This document shows, piece after piece, positions 8,325 through 18,489 of a stretch of DNA of 64,000 nucleotides. The notes below the pieces were generated by a model that saw only the letters and a list, made by a program, of their open reading frames with translations, was not told where the DNA came from and did not search any database. The stretch spans positions 4,464,001 through 4,528,000 of the forward strand of contig NC_004663.1 in assembly GCF_000011065.1 (NCBI RefSeq). The letters run 5' to 3'. Within the stretch, counting starts at the first letter, position 1. Every line of letters begins with the position of its first letter. Made by a program: the position numbers and the translations under genes. Origin of the DNA: Bacteroides thetaiotaomicron VPI-5482 (GTDB taxonomy: Bacteria; Bacteroidota; Bacteroidia; Bacteroidales; Bacteroidaceae).

Positions 8325-9335
8325 TTACCATTCAATTGCCTGATCTTCGTCTGGTATTTGAGTATTTATTTTACGTTCCATCGTTAGAGATCCCTTTACA
8401 ACATATTCAAGCGGATAACCCGGAACTGAAGTATAATCTGTAAACTCATATTCCAGATTGTTGATTGTTACGTAAATATGTTTTAGGTAAGGTCGTGTAG
8501 CATCCATCTCTTCTTCAACCGTATAGGAAGGTTGCCCTTTCACTACCAGATTTATGTCCTCATTATCAGAAGAAATCTTCAGCTTACGTGTTTGAAGATC
8601 TATTTTCTCTTCTGTAAATTCAAATTTAATTTTGTAATATTTCCGATCCAAGCGGTCAATGTCTATAAGGCCCGCATAGAAAAATATAGTTTTGTCATCT
8701 ATTACATAAGAAGTATGGTATTCCGGAACTATAGCCTCTTTTTCGTTTCCTTTAAAATATACTTTATACGCAGTAGCACTATATTGCCCGGAATAATCAT
8801 TGAATGGGGAAATACGTAACATCGCCCTCCTATAAAATTTGCGGGGATTGGCCTGGTAGTTGTGTGATGGATCGTTGCTCTGAATAGCTAACGGCAATAC
8901 CCATTTGTCTACCTGATCTAAATCTTTCAGGGCAAAATCGATAGGCAGTAAGCTTGTACATTCGCCTGCCGGTATCTGTACTGTTTCCGGGAACTCGTAA
9001 TACTTGTTTTCCAACGGTTTAAAGAAAAGTTCTTTACGGCTGCCGAAATGTTCAACATTCAACACATCCAATGTGTCAAGATCCAATCCTACATGCACAT
9101 TCAAGTCTTTGGAATTCATGGTTGACCCGCTGACTATCAATGGGAGTTGGTATGTTACTTTCCCTTCCGGCTTGTAACGTATGTAAATAGGAGTTACTCC
9201 TTGTGCGTTGACTGGTGCCTTGAAAGATACCATTTGCACATATTGTTCAGATTCCCATTCATTATTGCATGACGCACATACTATCAGTACAGTCATGGCT
9301 AAGAGTAAATAATATATCTTTTTCATTTTTTTCAA
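8325..9335 (-). CDS. Cassette 1: DUF1735/DUF4361-like surface lipoprotein
   Basis: 336 residues with a lipoprotein signal (Cys in VCASCNNEW). The pattern VSFKAPVNAQGVTPIYIRY, LPLIVSGST, VHVGLDLDTLDVLN, then IPAGECTSLLPIDF and KWVLPLAIQ resembles the DUF1735 (BT_3987-like N-terminal) immunoglobulin-like fold. A C-terminal beta domain ends in the tail INTQIPDEDQAIEW, which is conserved in all four cassette copies. Family members are outer-membrane glycan-binding or accessory proteins encoded next to SusC/SusD. The ligand is unknown. It is the last gene of the cassette, 10 bases after SusD. The exact Pfam label is from memory of the pattern. Confidence 0.75.
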   Translation of the reverse strand: MKKMKKIYYLLLAMTVLIVCASCNNEWESEQYVQMVSFKAPVNAQGVTPIYIRYKPEGKVTYQLPLIVSGSTMNSKDLNVHVGLDLDTLDVLNVEHFGSRKELFFKPLENKYYEFPETVQIPAGECTSLLPIDFALKDLDQVDKWVLPLAIQSNDPSHNYQANPRKFYRRAMLRISPFNDYSGQYSATAYKVYFKGNEKEAIVPEYHTSYVIDDKTIFFYAGLIDIDRLDRKYYKIKFEFTEEKIDLQTRKLKISSDNEDINLVVKGQPSYTVEEEMDATRPYLKHIYVTINNLEYEFTDYTSVPGYPLEYVVKGSLTMERKINTQIPDEDQAIEW

Positions 9336-9345
9336 GTTTATAAGA

Positions 9346-11391
9346 TTATTCCGGATAAGTCCAGCCTGGATTTTGAGTTAAACGTTTGTTGCGCTTTAAT
9401 TCAGTATGATTGATTGGCCAAAACCACATTTTGCGTGAGAAGGTTGTTGGTAATGAAGGTACTGCTACCGGTGTATGGAATACATCTGCCATTTCTTTAG
9501 TTGCTAAAGTGTTACACCCATAAATTGGAGTTGATTCTTCTACCGGAGCATCTAGCCAACGACGTAAATCAAAATAGCGATGTCCTTCTCCCATCAATTC
9601 AATCTGACGTTCACGTTTTAACTTTTTGCGGAATTCGATAGGGTCATCATATTCTTCTTGGGTATAATCAGGAACTCCTGCACGAATACGTATAGGACGA
9701 ATTCCTTTTTTCATTTCATTGATATCGCGTTTGATTATATGAGTCTTATTACCATCCCAAGAAGGTATGTCGTATTGCCCGTTTAATTCGTTCAATGCTT
9801 CGGCATAAATCAACAGAACTTCTGCATAACGGATAGCCGGTTCTACTTTCTTTTTAATAAGTTCTTCATTGTTGTCTCCTTTACCCATATCATCCGGGTG
9901 TACAAATTTTTTAACTCCAATGCCGGTGCGTAACCAAAACATCGAGTTTGTATACCCATTACCGTCTCCACGGTAATAGAAGACTTGTATGTTTTGAGGT
10001 TCTCCTGCATTTTTATTGCTGTTCAACAAATTCCAAACATCACCATTGTAGGCTACTGAAGCATAGAAACGGGGCTCACGATTAGCATACTGTAAAGAGA
10101 CGCCTTCTGACAAAGGTTTGTAACGACCTGCTTCTACGTCTTCTTTCGTCACATAGCCGGACATGCGTTCCGAACCGTCACCGCGGTTGATTTCTTTATC
10201 TTTACCGGGACAATCAGTTCCATCATTCATATAATATGCGTCACATTGTTTCTGTGTAAGTCCGTGTGTATTCCATCCTTTAGCAACACGTGGTAGCTGA
10301 TGTATTACCATGTTATTAATGCTTTGGTCACCAGTATTCTGCCCACGGGTAAAAATTAATTCTTTATTCTCAAAAGCACTGACTGTTCCGTTGAATATAG
10401 CACGATAAGATTCGAACGGATCGATGTCTTTCCACCCATTCGGCCAAGCTTGTTCTGAGAATTCAGGGTGGTATGGAGGAGCAATCGTTGCAGGAAATGC
10501 AATATCCCCTTTGTCTGTAGCATAAGAAACAAACAGCGTGTAACGGTTCAATTCTATCACATCCTTGGCAGCGGCAGCAGCTTTCGCCCACTTAGATTCA
10601 TCGTAAGCTTCTGGTAACAGTCGATTACCTTGATCATCTACCAGTTCTGAAGCAATATCAGCAGGCGTTTGTCCATTCATTAATGGGCTGGCAGCATATA
10701 GCAGAACTTTGGCACGAAGAGCTAATGCCGCACCACGGGTGGGGCGAGCTATTTCTTGTATTGCACGGTCTAAAGGGAGAGCTTGCGCAGCCAGAACTAA
10801 TTCATTTGTGATATAGGTCACACATTCGTCATACGTATTACGCGGTTGTGCTACTGCATCATAATCTTCCATGTAGTCAATGCCTTGATCCGGCACAATA
10901 GGAACAGGACCGAACAAGCGCAACATAATCCAGTAGAAATAGGCTTTCAAAAAGTGCGCTTGTGCTTTGTTGTCAGCAATTTCTTCCGCTGTATATTCCG
11001 TATTCATGTCTATATTGTTCAAATATATAGAGGCTTGGCGAATGCCTTTATAACATTTGTTCCAGATTTCTGCACTTTCTCCTGCTAAACCTCCTTCGTT
11101 ATATTCACCGTTTTTCCATGCTTTATATCGGTCATCTCGATCACCGAAATACATGTCATCAGCAAAACAGAAAGGAACATATCCTTTACTGGCTACATCG
11201 AGAAGATGGTTATCTCCCAAAAAGAAGTATGCGCGTGCCAGCCATTTGTCAGAATAAGCTCTGCTTGTAAAAACATCTTCTATTGACATACGCTCATCAA
11301 ATAGATAATCAGAGTCCAAGTAATCGGAACATGAACTGAGGGTAAATCCTATCCCTATTATAAATGATAAAATAATGTATATTTTCTTCAT
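9346..11391 (-). CDS. susD-like: Cassette 1: SusD/RagB-family outer-membrane lipoprotein
   Basis: 681 residues. Signal peptide with lipobox Cys (LSSCSDYLDSDYLF). The N-terminal TPR-like half includes WNKCYKGIRQASIYLNNID and AQAHFLKAYFYWIMLRLFGPVPIV. The C-terminal SusD signature is AIRYAEVLLIYAEALNELN, then FRKKLKRERQIELMGEGHRYFDLRRW and NKRLTQNPGW at the end. SusD lipoproteins cap the SusC channel and capture oligosaccharide at the cell surface. It lies directly downstream of its SusC partner in cassette 1. Confidence 0.96.
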   Translation of the reverse strand: MKKIYIILSFIIGIGFTLSSCSDYLDSDYLFDERMSIEDVFTSRAYSDKWLARAYFFLGDNHLLDVASKGYVPFCFADDMYFGDRDDRYKAWKNGEYNEGGLAGESAEIWNKCYKGIRQASIYLNNIDMNTEYTAEEIADNKAQAHFLKAYFYWIMLRLFGPVPIVPDQGIDYMEDYDAVAQPRNTYDECVTYITNELVLAAQALPLDRAIQEIARPTRGAALALRAKVLLYAASPLMNGQTPADIASELVDDQGNRLLPEAYDESKWAKAAAAAKDVIELNRYTLFVSYATDKGDIAFPATIAPPYHPEFSEQAWPNGWKDIDPFESYRAIFNGTVSAFENKELIFTRGQNTGDQSINNMVIHQLPRVAKGWNTHGLTQKQCDAYYMNDGTDCPGKDKEINRGDGSERMSGYVTKEDVEAGRYKPLSEGVSLQYANREPRFYASVAYNGDVWNLLNSNKNAGEPQNIQVFYYRGDGNGYTNSMFWLRTGIGVKKFVHPDDMGKGDNNEELIKKKVEPAIRYAEVLLIYAEALNELNGQYDIPSWDGNKTHIIKRDINEMKKGIRPIRIRAGVPDYTQEEYDDPIEFRKKLKRERQIELMGEGHRYFDLRRWLDAPVEESTPIYGCNTLATKEMADVFHTPVAVPSLPTTFSRKMWFWPINHTELKRNKRLTQNPGWTYPE

Positions 11392-11407
11392 AATGTCATT
11401 GCGTGTA

Positions 11408-14400
11408 TTATAAATTAACGGATATTCCTAAAGATAAATTTTTGCTGAGCGGATATCTCTTTCCATCCGTACTTCCCATTTCCGGGTCCCATAATTTGAA
11501 TGCAGACCATGTGAGTAAATTGGTGCCAACAAAGAAGATACGGACAGTGTTAAAATGTACCTTATTTACCAGCTGGGTTGGTAGCGTATACCCTACTTCT
11601 ACAGTCTTTAAACGTAGATAAGACCCGTTGCGTAACCAATAAGTAGATTGCTGATAGTTATTAGAATTAGGTCCGTAGGATAGTCGGGGATATTCAGCAT
11701 TCGGATTCTCTGTAGCTGGATCACCAGATATATCTGCTGAAATCCAACGATTGGAATTAGCCATCTCTGACAGGACATTTCCCCAGCCATCTCCCAACTT
11801 GAACATATGGACTGTTGAGCCATCGATAAAATAAGTTGATTTTCCGGCTCCCTGAAAGTGCAGATTCACATCTAGACCTTTCCAGTTTGCAGCTATTCCG
11901 AATCCATAAATAAGATTAGGTTTGGTCGTTGCACCGATTGCGACTTGGTCATTACCGTCAATTTTACCATCACCATTCACGTCTTTATATTTAATATCAC
12001 CAGGCATTACTTTATAACCATCGAAATCTTGTACCGGACTATTACGGATATCATCATAGTCTTTAAACAACCCTAAAGATATCAATCCTCTTGCTTGATT
12101 TACACGATGTCCTTTTTGCATTTTATACCAGTAGTAGTTGTTTTCTTCATCTCTATCTACTATTTCATTTTTGCTATAAGTGATATTACTACGTATTGTT
12201 AAGCCAACAGCTCCCAGTTTCTGGCGGAAAGTGAAATGTCCGTCAAAACCTTCAGAAGTCACTTTTCCAACATTGGCACTAGGATTACTTTCTAAACCGA
12301 CTATCCCCGGCAAATATTCGCGTAACATATAGATTCCTTCGCGTTTCTCATTAAAATAGTCAACAGAACCGGATAATTTGTCATTGAAAAAAGAGAAGTC
12401 AATACCGAGGTCATGCTTTGTTGCAATTTCCCATGTAACGTTAGGCGAAGATAAAGAAGAATAGCGCATACCACCATAATATCTGTCAAACGTGTAATCT
12501 CCAAAGTTGTATCCACCAGTGTCTACAGTTTTGTCACCATCTTTTTTAGTCATTGTTTCAATATCATAAAGGTAGGGGAAACGAGTATTTCCCAAATTGT
12601 CGTTACCTACTTTACCGTATGAATATCGAATTTTGAACATGTTCATCCATTTAAGATGTTTTTTTATCAAAGACTCCTCAGCTATGTTCCAAGCTCCTGA
12701 GATGGCAGGGAAGAAACCAAACCGATGTCCTGCTGCGAAATTCTCCGAACCGGTATATCCGAAATTGAAATCAATGAAATAACGATAATTCCAGTTATAG
12801 GTAAATCGTCCTGCCAATCCTTGATTACGTCTGGCAATACCTTGTTTAAGATCATCTCCAAGGCCTACCGTTTTTATTTTTGAAGACTGGTTATATTTTA
12901 ATGTTCCTCCTAGATGATGATGTTTGAATCCTCGGCTATAATGTAACTCTGCTTCAAAGAATTCATTTCTAAGGCCATCGGAACCGCTCTCTTGAAACAT
13001 CTTTCTTTCTTCAGCTACACGGTCATAATCGAGGGTTCCGTCTGTTGCGCGGAAACGTTTTGCCTTCCACTGTTCCGGCCATTTTCTGCGGTTAATCCAG
13101 TTGTTATTTTCTGTGTCATATCCGAAGCGTCCCACGAATCTAAGTCCTTTGGTGATGAAATCAAGTTTCTGCTCTAAGGTTACATTAGTCTGGATATTAT
13201 TCTTCCAGTTTTCCCGATAACCAGTCATTGTAGCTTGAACCCATGGATTAAAGCGATCTCCATTGTCATTTCCATAGGCTGGTACGTATCCATTAGAATA
13301 TAATTTAGGAACCATAATGGCATTATATCCCATAAGAGCTGTCCAAATAGCATCACTGCCAACTCCTGAATCATTGGCCTTTTGTAATGAACCTGAAACA
13401 CCGACTTTTAATAGAGTTGATTTAGTGATGTCTATATCTACATTCATGCGGTAATTCCAACGACGGAAATTTGCATTTGTATTGTAATCTTTCAAAGCTT
13501 TATCTACTTTGTACATACCTTGTTGGTCAAGATAGCTTCCTGATACATAGTATCGTGCTGTATTACCACCACCGTTCATGCTTAGTGTGGCACGAGTGCT
13601 CCATGAACCTTTTCGTAGTAATTCATCTATCCAATTAACATTGGGATATAAATCAGGATCTAGTCCTAAACGGAATATTTCCAATTCGTCCGCTTTATAT
13701 AGCGGCTCAAGATTACGTGTGATTTTAGCTTCATTTGCCATGGAAGCATATGTGTATCCATCTACAAAGTCAGGAACTTGGGTGAGCATATTGTAGAACG
13801 TTTCCGCTTTTGCACTGATATTAATTTTCCCGGCTTTACCGTGTTTGGTTGTGATTAATACTACTCCATTTGCACCTTTGGAACCGTAAATAGCAGTAGC
13901 TGATGCATCTTTTAATACGGAAAAAGATTCGACATCTTCTACATTTATTTCATCCAGACTACGTTCGAATCCGTCAACGAGAACTAATGCGGAATTACTG
14001 GCTCCGAAAGTTGAAATACCACGGATCCAGAATTCAGAAACACTACCCGGCTTTCCGGAAGTTTGCATCGCTAAGATGCCCGGTACATTACCTGCCAGGG
14101 CATTAGCCATAGAACCTGAGGGATTTGCTTTTAAGACATCTACATCCACATTAGTAATAGCACCTGTTACAGTCAACTTCTTTTGGGCACCGGTACCCGT
14201 GATTACCACCTCGTCAATCTCTCTAGCACTTGCTTCTTTCATTGTGACATTGACAGTTCGTTGCTCTTTGACTAATACTTCTACTTTTTCAAAGCCTATA
14301 TAAGTAAATACCAATTTGTGGTAGGGTGGCATTTTAATACTGTATTTTCCATTCAAATCAGTAATGGCACCTAAGCCGGGTATATTACTTATTGATACAT

Positions 14401-14524
14401 TAACCCCAATCATGGGCTCTTTATTTGTATCAGTTACGACACCTGTTACTACAATGCTTTCTTGTGCCAAAGCACTGGTAGAAAGTCCAAGCAACAACAT
14501 GCATATAAATAAAAAGTTTTTCAT
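11408..14524 (-). CDS. susC-like: Cassette 1: SusC/RagA-family TonB-dependent transporter
   Basis: The start at 14524 (MKNFLFICMLLLGLSTSALAQ) is chosen because it begins the signal peptide; the open frame reaches 14548. An N-terminal carboxypeptidase-regulatory-like domain (VTGVVTDTNKEPMIGVNVSI) precedes a TonB plug (DEVVITGTGAQKKLTVTGAI, FWIRGISTFGASNSALVLVD, GANGVVLITTKHGKAG), then the 22-strand barrel with a terminal aromatic beta-signal region (LSLGISVNL). It imports a glycan fragment, energised by TonB, with its SusD partner. The length (about 1038 residues) is normal. It is intact, in contrast to the cassette 3 copy. Confidence 0.97.
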   Translation of the reverse strand: MKNFLFICMLLLGLSTSALAQESIVVTGVVTDTNKEPMIGVNVSISNIPGLGAITDLNGKYSIKMPPYHKLVFTYIGFEKVEVLVKEQRTVNVTMKEASAREIDEVVITGTGAQKKLTVTGAITNVDVDVLKANPSGSMANALAGNVPGILAMQTSGKPGSVSEFWIRGISTFGASNSALVLVDGFERSLDEINVEDVESFSVLKDASATAIYGSKGANGVVLITTKHGKAGKINISAKAETFYNMLTQVPDFVDGYTYASMANEAKITRNLEPLYKADELEIFRLGLDPDLYPNVNWIDELLRKGSWSTRATLSMNGGGNTARYYVSGSYLDQQGMYKVDKALKDYNTNANFRRWNYRMNVDIDITKSTLLKVGVSGSLQKANDSGVGSDAIWTALMGYNAIMVPKLYSNGYVPAYGNDNGDRFNPWVQATMTGYRENWKNNIQTNVTLEQKLDFITKGLRFVGRFGYDTENNNWINRRKWPEQWKAKRFRATDGTLDYDRVAEERKMFQESGSDGLRNEFFEAELHYSRGFKHHHLGGTLKYNQSSKIKTVGLGDDLKQGIARRNQGLAGRFTYNWNYRYFIDFNFGYTGSENFAAGHRFGFFPAISGAWNIAEESLIKKHLKWMNMFKIRYSYGKVGNDNLGNTRFPYLYDIETMTKKDGDKTVDTGGYNFGDYTFDRYYGGMRYSSLSSPNVTWEIATKHDLGIDFSFFNDKLSGSVDYFNEKREGIYMLREYLPGIVGLESNPSANVGKVTSEGFDGHFTFRQKLGAVGLTIRSNITYSKNEIVDRDEENNYYWYKMQKGHRVNQARGLISLGLFKDYDDIRNSPVQDFDGYKVMPGDIKYKDVNGDGKIDGNDQVAIGATTKPNLIYGFGIAANWKGLDVNLHFQGAGKSTYFIDGSTVHMFKLGDGWGNVLSEMANSNRWISADISGDPATENPNAEYPRLSYGPNSNNYQQSTYWLRNGSYLRLKTVEVGYTLPTQLVNKVHFNTVRIFFVGTNLLTWSAFKLWDPEMGSTDGKRYPLSKNLSLGISVNL

Positions 14525-14551
14525 CATATAAATGTATGTGTTAATCATGTA

Positions 14552-15925
14552 TTATTCTTCGTAGCCAATTTTGCGAATACGGCGGTTTTCACGGTCACCT
14601 ATAAAGAAACATTCTCTTTCTTCATCGTATACGATTCCTTCAGGATGATTGAAGCGTGCTTCTTGGCGTAAATCACCATCATTATATCCGGAAGTTCCAT
14701 TACTGCCTCTACCAGCAAATGTCGTTACTCGACCTTGTGGTGTTAAGATACGGATACAGTGGTTTTCTCTATCACAGAAATAAAAGTCATATTCATCGCT
14801 GCTCCCTTTGTATGCTGGATTCTTTACGAATGTACCTTGTCGGGGAGCATGCATGCGGGCTTTTTTACCAACTCCATCTACCCAATCTTTGGCACCCTGC
14901 TGACCACAAACAATATATGGGGTGGTAAGGCGCTTTGTCTTCCAGTCATAATCAGAACGTAAGATGTAATGTTGATTAACTACTACAATGTATGCATAGT
15001 TTCCGCTAGGGTGGAATTGGATATGAAACTCCCATCCACTATCTTGTATCGTAAACAAAGGGGTAGTTTCCTGAGTTGTAAAATCATATCGAAACACTTG
15101 ACCAGCATTCCATGAATTGAAATATAATTCTCCATTTATAGGATGAGTTTCTGCACCATTACAGTTTTGACCTTTTGTCAATTCTGTTATAACTTTGAAT
15201 CCTGATTCACGTGTAAGAATATAATTGTTCGGTCTATCATTATTATTTTGGTCATTGGTAATAATCATGCTGTCAGCTTCATGTGTCCAGCAGATGGTAC
15301 GTACTTTGCTTAATCCACTATATACGGTACTTACATATTCTTTTTCAAAGTCAATCAAACGGGTAGGGTGCTGTTCACCCACTAGATATAAATGATTGTG
15401 ATTTTTGGGATCAAAGGACAACCAAACAGCACCTCCAAAGCCACCACAATCATCAAAAGGTCCATCTTTTAAATCATATTTGGTGTTTCCATCATACATT
15501 GTTCCTAGAAATGTTGTAACAAGCATCTTCTTTTGATATACAAACTTCTCATTGGCTTCTGTATTTGCAATTTCTTCACCTTCATCGTTGAGAATACTTA
15601 ATTTAATATCTCCATCATAAGCTTTAGCTGGCACAACACAGTAGAGGCTTTTTCCTTTTGCTCCTACAACTTTGGAGTCTTGTCCACCGATAGTTACCTT
15701 TATTTTAGAAATATCACTTCCGAAGTTTTCTCCATACAAGAGCATTCGGGTTCCAAGTCCTCCTTCTTTTGGACTGAATTCAGAAATGACAACAGGCTTA
15801 TTCGGATCAAAATCTCCTGTTGCGTCATCATTATCTTTGCAACTTGCAAAGATAAGTGTAAGTAAAGCCAGTACTACCCATTGAGTGTACTGACAGCAAC
15901 TTTTGGTCTTACTTTTCATTTTCAT
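14552..15925 (-). CDS. Cassette 1: IPT/TIG-NHL-repeat surface lipoprotein
   Basis: Start at 15925 (MKMKSKTK) preferred over the upstream ATG at 15964 because a lipoprotein signal follows with Cys in LIFASCKDNDD. The IPT/TIG domain is about residues 45-130 (ISEFSPKEGGLGTRMLLYGENFGSD). A beta-propeller with NHL-type repeats follows: THPINGELYFNSW, HPSGNYAYIV, YDFYFCDRENHCIRILTPQG, and FNHPEGIVYD with GDRENRRIRKIG at the end. IPT lipoproteins beside SusC/SusD typically act as surface glycan-binding proteins, and NHL propellers are binding or enzymatic platforms. It lies directly after the full-length DUF4965-type gene and just before SusC. Confidence 0.85.
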   Translation of the reverse strand: MKMKSKTKSCCQYTQWVVLALLTLIFASCKDNDDATGDFDPNKPVVISEFSPKEGGLGTRMLLYGENFGSDISKIKVTIGGQDSKVVGAKGKSLYCVVPAKAYDGDIKLSILNDEGEEIANTEANEKFVYQKKMLVTTFLGTMYDGNTKYDLKDGPFDDCGGFGGAVWLSFDPKNHNHLYLVGEQHPTRLIDFEKEYVSTVYSGLSKVRTICWTHEADSMIITNDQNNNDRPNNYILTRESGFKVITELTKGQNCNGAETHPINGELYFNSWNAGQVFRYDFTTQETTPLFTIQDSGWEFHIQFHPSGNYAYIVVVNQHYILRSDYDWKTKRLTTPYIVCGQQGAKDWVDGVGKKARMHAPRQGTFVKNPAYKGSSDEYDFYFCDRENHCIRILTPQGRVTTFAGRGSNGTSGYNDGDLRQEARFNHPEGIVYDEERECFFIGDRENRRIRKIGYEE

Positions 15926-15966
15926 AATACATTGGATTTTATTGGTAAAAATATTTGTATGCATTT

Positions 15967-18489
15967 TTACAGATTATTTGAATTCTTATTCACTAGTACT
16001 TTCATCCAATATCCTCCGATTACAGAACGAGCCTTAAAACCAGTCATTTTGCCTGTTTTCGTATCATGCCAATCACTGATAGGTACTCGTGAAGTCGTTT
16101 CATTGATATATTTATAGAGAGGATTTATAAACTTTTCAAAAGTAGCCTGATCCGGAGACATAGTTGCAGTCCACATAATCCAGTCAGACTTTGTATACTC
16201 TTTGCGGGAGTCCAATGGCAATCCGTAAGGATTCTGTTTTGTCAAATAGTAACTTACTTCCTTGTCGATTACATTATTGGGGAACAAATTCAGATTCCAC
16301 ATCTTGTCCCAAATCATATTATACTTTTGGCTCCAGGTATTCTCACGGTCGAAAGCAAGGCGGTAATGATCACCTTCATTTGCCATTTCTTCCCATTTCA
16401 CCGCCATTTTCTTGGCTATACCTGCATATTTCTCTGCAACATCATATAAACCAAGCATATGCGCCATTTCGCTATATCCGGCTACACCCATGATCGCTTT
16501 TACTGAAAGATTGGCATTATGAGCCCAATGACCGGCGAAGTCATCCGTGCATAATTGGTTCTCCGGGTCCTGTCCATACTCTACGAGATAGTTTGTCCAA
16601 GTAGTTAAGAGATCCCAATATTTTTTTACATAGTCAGCGTTTCCTTCGATTTTGCTAATAGCAGCAGCAAGAATTACCATGTTACCTCCTTCTTCAATTG
16701 GCATGTCACCTCCATACACTTGACCATTAGCAATAGGATAAGTCCCTAAATCGTGTGCTGGAAAAGGTTTGTTCCAACGACCGCTAGCACTATACTCAAA
16801 GATGCTAGTCATCATAGCTTTCTGTAATTCAGGGTTATAAACCAAAAATAGTGGTGCGGATGGATAAGTTAGGTCTACTGTATTTACACAACCATTACTG
16901 TTGTTTTCTTTAGAGAACCATAACAAGTTACCTTCTTTATCAGTAAAGAGTTTATGAGCAGAGATCACTTGGCGATAAGATGCCGAACAGATTTCTGCAT
17001 ATTTTTTGCCACCTGCCTTTTCTGCATCGTCATAAATAAGTTCGTCAAAGGCGCGACAACGTTCCATAATAGCCTGATAGTTGTCTCTCAATTTTTCGAA
17101 AGCATCGAAGATAGTCACTTTGCCATCATGCTTCCAATAGCCCATACGCTTCTCGTACATATACTCAATAGAGTAAATGTCATCATAACCAAGCATCATG
17201 AATCCTTCTTTCCCGCTATTGGAGACAGAACCGAGATTGTGAACATATGCCATAGCCGGATTATCTTCCTCTTTACGAGTTGTCCATTTAGTCTTTGTAG
17301 TGGCTAATGTACCATTTTTCACGAATGATTCTTTCATTCCGTAATAGTCTCCCAAACTGACTGATTTACCTGATCCATTCGTACTAGCAAGATATGCATA
17401 ACCCCAATCAGCACAAATCAAGTCACCTCTTCGGTCACATATTGGTTGATCGATTGAACCTGCTTCTACATAACTGATACCATTCTTTGATAAGGTACGA
17501 GCAACAGTAGGCTGGTTACTTTCGTTAATAGCCAGTTCAGGAGTTGTCTCCATATAGAATTGTACATCATGAGTTTTTTTATCTAATGAACGTACATGAT
17601 AAGAAACATAGTTTATAGGAGTTGACAATAAATCAAGATCATCAATTAATTGAGGAGCGGTAAACACGACATCAAGCTCTACAGGACCACAAGTGAAAGT
17701 ATAGTAGGTGGAAGTAGCCAATACGTCTACAGATTTCTGAACAGCTTCATTTGCAAACTTAACAGCATTTTCCTTCTCACGAAACAATCCGAAATCGACA
17801 TATGAACCACCTGTAGTATTGTGGCAATGGGCAGCGATTACGTTCTTACCTTTACGAAGTTTCTTTTTTGCTTCTTCTGAAAGTTTCAGATATACATTAT
17901 TCTTCCAGACAAGTCCTGTAGAAACAAGCTTTTCCCCATTTAGATACAACTCAAATACATCATCATGGGAATAGATCAGATAAATATCTTCAGCGATATT
18001 CGGTTCATTAAAATCGAAAGTGCGACGAATGTAGATATCGGTATTGTCTCCTTTCCATTCTGTGTGAATACGTTCCATATCACGACTACCAAACGCTGCT
18101 TTACCTTTCTTCCAATTGCTATCATCAAACTGAAATTCTTGCCATCCGTTTGATGGTTGGCTGTTAGTGTACGCTGCTTCCCAACGTTCTACATTAGTCA
18201 TAGGAGCAATAGGTACCAGATTAATTTTATCTTTCCCCAAAAAACGATATACTTTTCCGTCAACACGCAGAGCACCCAATAAAGGTTTCTTCGCACTTGT
18301 CCAATGCTCTGTACTACCTTCCATTAATTTATCATAGGGTGACCAGATCGAAAAATAAGGATCTGAAACGATAATAGGCACCGACGGAGCACGTAGCACT
18401 ATATCTTTTGCAGGTTTTAATAAGTCAACGGTCTGGGCATTTGCCAACAAGCCGACTGAAAGAGCCATTATGGCTAGCAATTTCTTCAT
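15967..18489 (-). CDS. Full-length glutaminase-A/DUF4965-type six-hairpin enzyme, head gene of the expressed cassette
   Basis: Start at 18489 (MKKLLAIMALSVGLLANAQ, signal peptide) is preferred; the open frame runs to 18564 without a signal. 840 residues. The order is a DUF4964-like start (SDPYFSIWSPYDKLMEGSTEHWT, about 35-57), an inserted jelly-roll galactose-binding-like domain (about 115-235, DDSNWKKGKAAFGSRD to DFGLF), a DUF5127-like domain, and a C-terminal DUF4965/DUF1793 six-hairpin region (about 450-830, including QLCTDDFAGHWAHNANLS). Relatives are annotated glutaminase A, but the fold is that of glycoside hydrolases, so the substrate is open. Codons 638-643 contain the 15-base site shared with three silent 3' copies, so the last roughly 200 residues are potentially exchangeable. 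The gene faces away from the recombinase at 19031. Confidence 0.88.
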   Translation of the reverse strand: MKKLLAIMALSVGLLANAQTVDLLKPAKDIVLRAPSVPIIVSDPYFSIWSPYDKLMEGSTEHWTSAKKPLLGALRVDGKVYRFLGKDKINLVPIAPMTNVERWEAAYTNSQPSNGWQEFQFDDSNWKKGKAAFGSRDMERIHTEWKGDNTDIYIRRTFDFNEPNIAEDIYLIYSHDDVFELYLNGEKLVSTGLVWKNNVYLKLSEEAKKKLRKGKNVIAAHCHNTTGGSYVDFGLFREKENAVKFANEAVQKSVDVLATSTYYTFTCGPVELDVVFTAPQLIDDLDLLSTPINYVSYHVRSLDKKTHDVQFYMETTPELAINESNQPTVARTLSKNGISYVEAGSIDQPICDRRGDLICADWGYAYLASTNGSGKSVSLGDYYGMKESFVKNGTLATTKTKWTTRKEEDNPAMAYVHNLGSVSNSGKEGFMMLGYDDIYSIEYMYEKRMGYWKHDGKVTIFDAFEKLRDNYQAIMERCRAFDELIYDDAEKAGGKKYAEICSASYRQVISAHKLFTDKEGNLLWFSKENNSNGCVNTVDLTYPSAPLFLVYNPELQKAMMTSIFEYSASGRWNKPFPAHDLGTYPIANGQVYGGDMPIEEGGNMVILAAAISKIEGNADYVKKYWDLLTTWTNYLVEYGQDPENQLCTDDFAGHWAHNANLSVKAIMGVAGYSEMAHMLGLYDVAEKYAGIAKKMAVKWEEMANEGDHYRLAFDRENTWSQKYNMIWDKMWNLNLFPNNVIDKEVSYYLTKQNPYGLPLDSRKEYTKSDWIMWTATMSPDQATFEKFINPLYKYINETTSRVPISDWHDTKTGKMTGFKARSVIGGYWMKVLVNKNSNNL
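16562..16576 (-). repeat. Site 1: crossover core inside the full-length enzyme gene
   Basis: On the minus strand the bases read TGGACAGGACCCGGA, coding for the end of Tyr638 and then GQDPE (639-643). It is identical to the cores at 22382, 38881 and 53514 but in the opposite orientation, so recombination between this site and any of those would invert the DNA between them. Upstream of the core the sequence is ordinary coding sequence with no similarity to the flanks of the other three sites. Confidence 0.85.
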
